From the NCBI GenBank assembly GCA_019454625.1, contig JACFNY010000022.1:1-13791 (forward strand): DNA of 13,791 bases, given 5' to 3'. Origin of the DNA: Sphingomonadaceae bacterium (lineage in GTDB: Bacteria; Pseudomonadota; Alphaproteobacteria; Sphingomonadales; Sphingomonadaceae). The notes under the pieces are model-generated. The model ran no database searches and was not told the origin of the DNA. It was given only the letters and a program-made list of their open reading frames with translations. The position numbers were made by a program, and so were the translations under genes. Below are positions 7,249 through 13,791 of this stretch, piece after piece; the stretch's first letter is position 1, and every line of letters begins with the position of its first letter.

Positions 7249-7625
7249 GCAGGGTTGGGCGGCGGACCTTTGTCGCCGGCTCGATGACGGCGCTGCTCGG
7301 TGCAGGCTCGTCGGGCGCAGCCGAGCGCGGCGCCATGCACGGCATCATCGGCCGCATGATCGCGGTGCCGGGCCAGAGAGATGCGCTCATCGCGATCCTG
7401 CTCGAAGGCGTGGATGCCATGCCCGGCTGCCTCAGCTACATCGTGGCGGAAGACCCGGAAGACGCCGATGCGATCTGGATCACGGAAGTCTGGGACAGCG
7501 CCGAGAGCCATACCGCCTCGCTCGGTCTTCCGGCCGTGAAGGACGCGATCCGGAAGGCGCGCCCGTTGATCGCGGGTATGGACAATGGCCGGACGACGCG
7601 GCCCGTGGGAGGACATGGCCTGTGA
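7245..7625 (+). CDS. Tat-signal ABM-domain protein (putative antibiotic biosynthesis monooxygenase fold)
   Basis: The product is a 126-residue protein. Residues 1-27 resemble a twin-arginine signal peptide ([17 protein letters not shown], Arg6-Arg7), with likely cleavage near SGA/AERG, so the folded protein would be exported to the periplasm. Residues about 31-112 match the dimeric alpha/beta ABM fold of YgiN-like quinol monooxygenases: [20 protein letters not shown], then [28 protein letters not shown], then [15 protein letters not shown]. Such proteins may oxidise quinols or polyketide-like aromatics without a cofactor, but many have no known activity, so a specific reaction is not claimed. 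ATG 7245 overlaps the methyltransferase stop (ATGA), and its own stop overlaps the thiE GTG by four bases, which suggests coupled translation. The C-terminal tail ([10 protein letters not shown]) is probably disordered. Confidence 0.8.
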   Translation: MSRVGRRTFVAGSMTALLGAGSSGAAERGAMHGIIGRMIAVPGQRDALIAILLEGVDAMPGCLSYIVAEDPEDADAIWITEVWDSAESHTASLGLPAVKDAIRKARPLIAGMDNGRTTRPVGGHGL

Positions 7626-8317
7626 CCGGTGAAGACGATCTGGCGCTCGACCCCGGCTTTGCCGACCGCTTCGAGCGCGAGGCACGCCCGCCGTGCCAGC
7701 TCTATCTGATCTCGCCGGAGCGTTATGATCCGGGCTTCCCCGAAAGGCTGAAAGCCGCGCTCGACGCGGGCCGGGTCGCGGCGTTCCAGCTTCGGCTGAA
7801 GGACGTGCCGGACATGGAGATCCTGCGCGCCGGGGTGGCGTTGAAGCCGATCCTCGCGGCCTATAACGTCGCCTTCATCCTGAACGACCGCGCCGATCTC
7901 GCGAAGGACCTCGGCGCGGACGGCGTGCACCTCGGCCAGACGGACGGCAGCGTCGCCGCCGCGCGCGGCCTGCTCGGCCACGACGCACAGATCGGCGTCA
8001 CCTGCCACGACAGTCGCCACCTCGCGATGGAGGCGGGCGAAGCGGGCGCGGACTACGTGGCGTTCGGCGCCTTCCATCCCACCGCCACCAAGGCGACGAC
8101 GCACCGCCCGGACCCGTCGATCCTGTCGTGGTGGACGACGATCAGCGAAATCCCATGCGTCGCCATCGGCGGCATCACGGCTGAGAATGCCCGACCACTC
8201 GTGGAGGCGGGCGCCGATTTTCTCGCTGTTTCCAGCGCCGTCTGGGCGCATCCCGAAGGGCCGGCAGTAGGCGTGAAAGCGTTTCAGAGCGTCCTTGAGC
8301 CCGCGCCCGTGCGCTGA
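7622..8317 (+). CDS. thiE: Thiamine-phosphate synthase
   Basis: ThiE joins hydroxymethylpyrimidine diphosphate and thiazole phosphate to give thiamine phosphate and pyrophosphate, in the cytoplasm. It is a 231-residue TIM barrel. Binding motifs are QLRLKD (56-61), LNDRADLA with Asn88-Asp89 (87-94), DGVHLGQTD (100-108), the IGVTCHD loop (124-130), FHPTATK (151-157) and VAIGGI (180-185). The N-terminus is about 20 residues longer than short ThiE proteins, which is usual in this group. It starts at GTG 7622, overlapping the previous stop (GTGA). TenI, the regulatory relative, is less likely because the diphosphate-binding residues are all present. Its product feeds the thiamine diphosphate cofactor of transketolase at the left end of the window. 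The efp start is 38 bases downstream. Confidence 0.92.
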   Translation: MTGEDDLALDPGFADRFEREARPPCQLYLISPERYDPGFPERLKAALDAGRVAAFQLRLKDVPDMEILRAGVALKPILAAYNVAFILNDRADLAKDLGADGVHLGQTDGSVAAARGLLGHDAQIGVTCHDSRHLAMEAGEAGADYVAFGAFHPTATKATTHRPDPSILSWWTTISEIPCVAIGGITAENARPLVEAGADFLAVSSAVWAHPEGPAVGVKAFQSVLEPAPVR

Positions 8318-8323
8318 TAGAAG
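8295..8323 (+). promoter_or_regulatory. Candidate promoter for efp
   Basis: TTGAGC (8295-8300, inside the end of thiE) and TAGAAG (8318-8323) are 17 bases apart, with four of six consensus matches each. Initiation near 8330 would give efp its own short leader with AGGA (8344-8347). This would decouple efp from the fba-thiE transcript. It is a pattern-based prediction. Confidence 0.35.
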
Positions 8324-8355
8324 CCGCGCGACCTTTCTTTCTCAGGATTGAACCC

Positions 8356-8919
8356 ATGAAGATCAGCGGCGTGGACATCCGTCCCGGCAACATCATCGAA
8401 TATGAAGGCGGGCTGTGGCGCGCTGTGAAGATCCAGCACACGCAGCCCGGCAAGGGCGGCGCCTACATGCAGGTCGAGCTGAAGAACCTCGTCGACGGCC
8501 GCAAGACCAACGTCCGCTTCCGCTCGTCGGAAACGGTGGAGCGCGTCCGCCTCGACACCAAGGACTTCCAGTTCCTCTACGCCGAAGGCGACATGCTGAC
8601 CTTCATGGACAAGGAGACCTACGAGCAGGTCTCGCTGCCGCAGGACCTTCTCGGCGATGCCGCCGCCTTCCTGCAGGACGGCATGGACGTCGTCATGGAA
8701 CTCTATGAGGAAAGGCCGCTTTCCGTGCAGCTCCCCGATCAGGTCGAGGCGACCATCGTGGAGGCCGACGCCGTGGTGAAGGGCCAGACCGCCTCGTCCA
8801 GCTACAAGCCCGCCGTGCTCGACAACGGCGTGCGCATCATGGTGCCGCCGCACATCGCGTCGGGCACGCGCATCGTCGTCGACGTCTACGAGCAGACCTA
8901 CGTCCGCCGCGCCGACTGA
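8356..8919 (+). CDS. efp: Translation elongation factor P
   Basis: EF-P binds the ribosome between the P and E sites and relieves stalling at consecutive prolines. The 187 residues match family length. The KOW-like domain I is about 1-65, the central OB domain about 68-128, and the C-terminal OB domain about 130-187. The modified loop is [10 protein letters not shown] (28-37) with Lys33 at the tip, the form usually lysylated by EpmA/EpmB rather than rhamnosylated Arg. No modification gene is in the window. ATG 8356 has AGGA eight bases upstream. The C-terminus reads [15 protein letters not shown], compatible with the family. The suhB-like gene follows after 11 bases and is likely co-transcribed. 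Confidence 0.97.
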   Translation: MKISGVDIRPGNIIEYEGGLWRAVKIQHTQPGKGGAYMQVELKNLVDGRKTNVRFRSSETVERVRLDTKDFQFLYAEGDMLTFMDKETYEQVSLPQDLLGDAAAFLQDGMDVVMELYEERPLSVQLPDQVEATIVEADAVVKGQTASSSYKPAVLDNGVRIMVPPHIASGTRIVVDVYEQTYVRRAD

Positions 8920-8930
8920 TCGGATTCCTC

Positions 8931-9740
8931 ATGCCTGCCCATTCCGCCCTCATCACCATCATGGACAAGGCCGCGCGCAAGGCCGCGCCGCGGCTGCGCC
9001 GTGATTTCAATGAGGTGTCGCAGCTCCAGGTTTCCCGCAAGGGCCCGTCGGACTTCGTGTCGAACGCCGACCGTGCCGCCGAGAAGACCATCGTCGAGGT
9101 GCTCCGTCAGGCGCGCCCCGACTGGGGACTGGTGCTGGAGGAAGGTGGCGAGATCGAGGGCGATCCCTCGCGCCCGCGCTGGATCGTCGATCCGCTCGAC
9201 GGCACGTCCAACTTCCTGCACGGCATCCCGCACTTCGCCATCACCATCGCGGTGGAGCAGGACGGGCAGATCGTCTCGGGCCTCGTCTATCAGCCGCTTA
9301 CCGACGAGAGCTTCTGGGCGGAGGCGGGCAGGGGCGCGTGGCTCCAGAACCAGCGCCTTCGCGTCTCGGCGCGCAAGGACCTCGGCGACTGCCTGATCGC
9401 GACCGGCGTTCCGTTCCGCGGGCACGGCGATTTCGAGCAGTTCGATTCGATCCTTCAGGCGGTGGCGCCAAATGTCGCAGGCATAAGGCGTTTCGGGTCG
9501 GCGGCGCTCGACCTCGCATGGGTCGCCGCGGGCCGTTACGACGGTTACTGGGAGGCGGGCCTGAACAGCTGGGACGTGGGTGCCGGCATCCTTCTCGTGC
9601 GCGAAGCCGGGGGTTTCGTCAGCGACTATCGCGGCGGCGACAGGCCCATCGAAAGGCGCGAAGTTATCGCGTCCAATGGTGCTATTCAGAGTCGTTTGCA
9701 TAAACTCGTCGGCGGGGCGCTTCGCGGCGCAGCAAACTGA
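8931..9740 (+). CDS. suhB: Inositol monophosphatase family protein
   Basis: This is a Mg2+-dependent, Li+-sensitive type phosphatase (IMPase/SuhB) that hydrolyses inositol 1-phosphate or related phosphate monoesters. It has 269 residues. Metal-binding motifs are LEEGGE (Glu70/Glu71), WIVDPLDGTSNFLHG (84-98; Asp87, Asp90, Thr92) and NSWDVGAGILLVREAGG (212-228; Asp215). In E. coli SuhB also acts with NusA and NusB in rRNA antitermination; whether this protein does is not visible. Substrate assignment among IMPase, histidinol-phosphatase-like or other members is uncertain, though the DPLDGTSNFLHG form favours SuhB. The start ATG 8931 has only a weak GGA (8922-8924) six bases upstream, and efp ends 11 bases before. 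The following 77 bases hold the candidate nuo promoter. Confidence 0.93.
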   Translation: MPAHSALITIMDKAARKAAPRLRRDFNEVSQLQVSRKGPSDFVSNADRAAEKTIVEVLRQARPDWGLVLEEGGEIEGDPSRPRWIVDPLDGTSNFLHGIPHFAITIAVEQDGQIVSGLVYQPLTDESFWAEAGRGAWLQNQRLRVSARKDLGDCLIATGVPFRGHGDFEQFDSILQAVAPNVAGIRRFGSAALDLAWVAAGRYDGYWEAGLNSWDVGAGILLVREAGGFVSDYRGGDRPIERREVIASNGAIQSRLHKLVGGALRGAAN

Positions 9741-9763
9741 GCTCAAAAGGCAGGCTTACAGCC

Positions 9764-9792
9764 TTGCAAGCCCGCTGACACGCGCCTAAAAG
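9764..9792 (+). promoter_or_regulatory. nuoA: Candidate promoter of the nuo operon
   Basis: TTGCAA (9764-9769) and TAAAAG (9787-9792) are 17 bases apart, four of six consensus matches each, in the only gap before the complex I genes. Initiation near 9799 would leave a very short leader containing AGGGA (9806-9810), seven bases before the nuoA ATG. A GAATC site (9809-9813) overlaps the ribosome site. Prediction only. Confidence 0.4.
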
Positions 9793-9817
9793 CGCCGCGA
9801 ACATCAGGGAATCGCGT

Positions 9818-10195
9818 ATGCAATCGGTCGCGGCGGAGTATCTGCCGATCCTCTTGTTTCTGGGCGTCGCGGTGCTGCTGTCGGGCGTCTTCGTGGGCCT
9901 GCCCGTGCTCGTCTCGAACCTCACCGGCGTGAACAAGCCGGACCCGAACAAGCTCGCCGAATACGAATGCGGCTTCCCGGCTTTCGAGGATGCGCGCCGC
10001 CAGTTCGACGTGCGCTTCTATCTGGTGTCGATCCTGTTCATCATCTTCGATCTGGAGGTCGCGTTCCTGTTCCCGTGGGCGGTCAGCCTCGGCGTGACGG
10101 GCATCTTCGGCTGGGCGTCGATGATGGTGTTCCTCGGCATCCTCACCATCGGCTTCATCTACGAATGGAAAAAGGGCGCGCTGGAATGGGAGTAG
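9818..10195 (+). CDS. nuoA: NADH-quinone oxidoreductase subunit A
   Basis: NuoA (ND3 homologue) is a small membrane subunit of respiratory complex I at the junction of the peripheral and membrane arms. The 125 residues show three hydrophobic helices at about 8-32, 67-89 and 96-116. The first loop has the conserved [10 protein letters not shown] (48-56) with Cys51, equivalent to the ND3 switch cysteine. The second helix carries FDLEVAF (77-83) with acidic Asp78 and Glu80, important at the quinone-tunnel entrance. AGGGA lies seven bases before the ATG. Its stop overlaps the proposed nuoB start by 10 bases. It is the first gene of the nuo series. Confidence 0.97.
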   Translation: MQSVAAEYLPILLFLGVAVLLSGVFVGLPVLVSNLTGVNKPDPNKLAEYECGFPAFEDARRQFDVRFYLVSILFIIFDLEVAFLFPWAVSLGVTGIFGWASMMVFLGILTIGFIYEWKKGALEWE

Positions 10196-10731
10196 AGACC
10201 CGAATGGCGCCTGCCGGCTCCGGTATCGTCATGCCGGATCGGGGCTTCGTCGACGACATCAACAGCGAGGTGTCCAACAAGGGCTTCCTCGTCACCTCGA
10301 CCGAAGAGCTGTTCCACTGGGCGCGCACCGGCTCGCTGTGGTGGATGACCTTCGGCCTTGCCTGCTGCGCGGTCGAGATGATGCACTCGAGTATGCCGCG
10401 CTACGATCTGGAGCGCTTCGGCGCCGCGCCGCGCGCCAGCCCACGCCAGTCGGACGTGATGATCGTCGCGGGCACGCTCTGCAACAAGATGGCCCCGGCG
10501 CTCCGCCGCGTCTACGACCAGATGTCGGAGCCGCGCTACGTCATCTCGATGGGAAGCTGCGCCAACGGCGGCGGCTATTATCACTACAGCTATTCGGTGG
10601 TGCGCGGCTGCGACCGCATCGTGCCGGTGGACATCTACGTGCCGGGCTGCCCGCCGACCGCCGAGGCGCTGCTCTACGGCATCCTTCAGCTCCAGCGGAA
10701 GATCCGCCGCGTGGGGACGTTCGAACGATGA
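10186..10731 (+). CDS. nuoB: NADH-quinone oxidoreductase subunit B
   Basis: NuoB (PSST) holds the terminal 4Fe-4S cluster N2 that passes electrons to quinone. The 181 residues contain all four N2 ligands: the tandem Cys60-Cys61 in [10 protein letters not shown], Cys125 in [10 protein letters not shown] and Cys155 in [20 protein letters not shown] (84-97) and [15 protein letters not shown] (131-145) are family signatures. Two starts are possible: ATG 10186, which overlaps nuoA by 10 bases and gives [11 protein letters not shown], and ATG 10204, which has GGAG 11 bases upstream. I prefer 10186 because related NuoB proteins commonly begin MGV, but this is a modest preference. The gene ends in an ATGA overlap with nuoC. 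Confidence 0.97.
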   Translation: MGVETRMAPAGSGIVMPDRGFVDDINSEVSNKGFLVTSTEELFHWARTGSLWWMTFGLACCAVEMMHSSMPRYDLERFGAAPRASPRQSDVMIVAGTLCNKMAPALRRVYDQMSEPRYVISMGSCANGGGYYHYSYSVVRGCDRIVPVDIYVPGCPPTAEALLYGILQLQRKIRRVGTFER

Positions 10732-11356
10732 AAAGCCCTGCGCCCCGCACGTCCTCCGATGAAGGGGTCATCGACGCCGCGCGCGCCGCGCTCGGCGATC
10801 TCCTCTCCGATGCGGCCGAGCACGCGTTCGAGGTGACACTCACCGTCCACCGCCGCGACCTCTACAAGGCGTTGGAGACGCTGCGCGACACGCCGGGCCT
10901 CGAATACCAGCAGCTCATGGAGATCACGGGCGTCGACTATCCGGAGCGTCCCGAGCGCTTCGAGGTCAACTACTGCCTGCTGTCACTGACGAGGAACCGC
11001 CGCATCCGCGTGAAGACGCTCACCGACGAGAAGCACCCGGTTCCCTCCGTCGTCGATCTCTGGCCGGTGGCGGGCTGGCTGGAGCGCGAGGTGTGGGACA
11101 TGTACGGCGTCCGCTTCGACGGCAATCCGGACCACCGCCGCATCCTCACCGACTACGGCTTCACCGGGCACCCGTTCCGCAAGGACTTCCCGCTCACCGG
11201 CTATGTCGAACTGCGCTACTCCGAAGAGCACAAGCGCGTCGTCTACGAGCCCGTGAAGCTGGCGCAGGATTTCCGCAGCTTCGACTTCATGAGCCCGTGG
11301 GAAGGCGCCGACTACGTGCTGCCCGGCGATGAGAAGGCGGAAGGGAAGGTGAGCTG

Positions 11357-11357
<1 letters not shown>
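10728..11357 (+). CDS. nuoC: NADH-quinone oxidoreductase subunit C
   Basis: NuoC (30 kDa subunit) is a scaffold in the quinone-module part of the peripheral arm and has no cofactor. The 209 residues show the signature [20 protein letters not shown] (117-136), followed by [20 protein letters not shown] (137-156). [20 protein letters not shown] closes the C-terminal segment that contacts NuoD. NuoC and NuoD are separate here, unlike the fused NuoCD of enterobacteria. The frame is open far upstream within nuoB, but ATG 10728, overlapping the nuoB stop (ATGA), gives the proper N-terminus. Its stop shares one base with the nuoD ATG (TGATG), so translation is coupled. Confidence 0.97.
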
Positions 11358-12564
<1,207 letters not shown>

Positions 12565-12568
<4 letters not shown>

Positions 12569-13197
12569 GTCACGCGCATTCCGCAACGCCCGAACAGCAC
12601 CATGCGTTCGACGGCTTCGACTGGACGCCGGAGAACGCGCGGCGCGTGAAGGTGATCCTCGCGCGCTATCCGGAGGCGCGGAGGCAGTCCGCCGTGATGC
12701 CGCTCCTCGATCTCGCGCAGCGTCAGGTCGGCGCGCAGACGAAGACGCAGGGCTGGCTGCCGATCCCGGTGATGGAGTTCGTCGCGAGGATGCTGGGGAT
12801 GCCCTACATCCGCGTGCTCGAGGTCGCGACCTTCTACACCATGTACAACCTCGTCCCCGTCGGCCGCCATCACGTGCAGGTCTGCGGCACGACGCCCTGT
12901 ATGCTGCGCGGCTCCGACGAGGTGATGCGCGCCTGCAAGGACAAGGGCCTCGCGAAGGGCCACACCACGGAGGACGGGCTGTTCACGCTCACCGAGGTCG
13001 AGTGCATGGGTACCTGCGCCAACGCGCCGATGGTGCAGATCAACGACGACAACTACGAAGACCTCGACTACGACAGCATGACGCGCATCCTCGACGAGCT
13101 TGCCGCGGGCGGGACGCCGAAGCCCGGCCCGCAGATCGACCGCCAGAACAGCGCGCCTGTCGGCGGGCAGACCTGCCTCAAGGATTACATGGCATGA
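12565..13197 (+). CDS. nuoE: NADH-quinone oxidoreductase subunit E
   Basis: NuoE (24 kDa subunit) carries the 2Fe-2S cluster N1a in the NADH dehydrogenase module, next to NuoF. The 210 residues have a helical N-domain (20-95) and a thioredoxin-like domain. The cluster ligands are Cys107 and Cys112 ([11 protein letters not shown]) and Cys147 and Cys151 ([10 protein letters not shown]). A Pro/Gly-rich tail after about residue 183 ends in QTCLKDYMA. It starts at GTG 12565, overlapping the nuoD stop (GTGA), which is the only start that gives a normal N-terminus before FDWTPEN. Its stop overlaps the nuoF ATG. The His-rich first 13 residues ([13 protein letters not shown]) are not conserved family sequence. 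Confidence 0.97.
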
Positions 13198-13791
13198 CCA
13201 TCGCGCCGCTTGAGGACAAGAACCGCATCTTCACCAACCTCTACGGCTGGCAGGACTGGGGCGTCAAAGGCGCGCTGAAGCGCGGCGACTGGGACGGCAC
13301 CAGGGACATCCTCGCCAAAGGGCAGGACTGGATCATCGAGCAGGTGAAGGCGTCCGGCCTTCGCGGGCGCGGCGGCGCGGGCTTCCCGACCGGCCTCAAG
13401 TGGTCGTTCATGCCCAAGGAGCCGCGCGAGGACCGCCCGTCCTATCTCGTCATCAACGCCGACGAGTCCGAGCCCGGCTCGTGCAAGGACCGCGAGATCA
13501 TCCGCCACGATCCGCACAAGCTGATCGAGGGCGCGCTGATCGCCGGCTTCGCGATGCGTGCGAGCGCCGCCTATATCTACATCCGCGGCGAGTTCATCCG
13601 CGAGGCGGAAACGCTGTTCGCCGCCGTGGAGCAGGCCTACGACAAGGGCTTCATCGGCAAGAACGCCTGCGGCTCCGGCTACGATTTCGACGTGTTCGTG
13701 CATCGCGGCGCGGGCGCGTACATCTGCGGCGAGGAAACCGCGCTGCTCGAAAGCCTCGAGGGCAAGAAGGGCCAGCCGCGCCTGAAGCCGC
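13194..13791 (+). CDS. nuoF: NADH-quinone oxidoreductase subunit F, N-terminal 199 residues (cut by window edge)
   Basis: NuoF (51 kDa subunit) binds NADH and FMN and begins electron entry into complex I. The frame runs to the window end without a stop, giving 199 of roughly 430 residues. The NADH/FMN glycine-rich loop is [16 protein letters not shown] (55-70). The FMN-contact segment is [13 protein letters not shown] (88-100). [18 protein letters not shown] (173-190) is the conserved stretch after it. The 4Fe-4S (N3) cysteines are in the missing C-terminal part. ATG 13194 overlaps the nuoE stop (ATGA) and gives [18 protein letters not shown], a typical alphaproteobacterial start. Confidence 0.97.
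   Translation, partial: MTIAPLEDKNRIFTNLYGWQDWGVKGALKRGDWDGTRDILAKGQDWIIEQVKASGLRGRGGAGFPTGLKWSFMPKEPREDRPSYLVINADESEPGSCKDREIIRHDPHKLIEGALIAGFAMRASAAYIYIRGEFIREAETLFAAVEQAYDKGFIGKNACGSGYDFDVFVHRGAGAYICGEETALLESLEGKKGQPRLKP

Noticed and set aside
9753..9772. GGCTT/AAGCC inverted repeat after suhB as a terminator
   Set aside because: It is a 5-bp stem with a ten-base loop and no T-run, and it overlaps the candidate nuo -35 element.

Overview
This is a GC-rich, densely coding alphaproteobacterial chromosome segment. It is most likely from a sphingomonad (Sphingomonadales). The evidence is the protein families, separate nuoC and nuoD genes, a DhnA-type class I fructose-bisphosphate aldolase, a CtrA-type DNA motif, and the order tkt-gap-pgk ... 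fba-thiE-efp-suhB. The assignment is made from memory of such genomes, not from a search. Every supported gene is on the plus strand. There is no non-coding stretch over 300 bases, and I see no tRNA, rRNA, CRISPR array, insertion sequence or integrase.

Region 1 (1-3488) is central carbon metabolism. It holds the 3' two thirds of transketolase (tkt), then glyceraldehyde-3-phosphate dehydrogenase (gap) and phosphoglycerate kinase (pgk), spaced like one operon. Region 2 (3489-5550) holds two exported proteins. One is a 456-residue secreted protein of unknown function with a glycine zipper. The other is a small secreted CAP/SCP-domain protein, whose short upstream region carries a TTAA-N7-TTAA (CtrA-like) box and a hairpin containing its ribosome binding site.

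Region 3 (5551-9740) begins with a candidate promoter and class I fructose-bisphosphate aldolase (fba). It continues with tightly packed or overlapping genes: an O-methyltransferase interrupted by one in-frame TGA, a Tat-signal protein with an antibiotic-biosynthesis-monooxygenase (ABM) fold, thiamine-phosphate synthase (thiE), elongation factor P (efp) and an inositol monophosphatase family protein (suhB). Region 4 (9741 to the end) is the start of the respiratory complex I operon: nuoA, nuoB, nuoC, nuoD, nuoE and the first 199 codons of nuoF. Its internal junctions all overlap by 1 to 10 bases.

Together the genes cover the lower pentose-phosphate/glycolytic triose steps, thiamine synthesis (thiamine diphosphate is the transketolase cofactor), translation of polyproline stretches (EF-P), and NADH oxidation (Nuo), which re-oxidises the NADH made by Gap. 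Most of the window is ordinary housekeeping DNA, and I did not find a convincing new multi-gene system. The points worth a second look are the TGA in the methyltransferase, the CtrA-like box and hairpin before the CAP gene, the unknown exported protein, and the Tat-exported ABM protein embedded among cytoplasmic enzymes.
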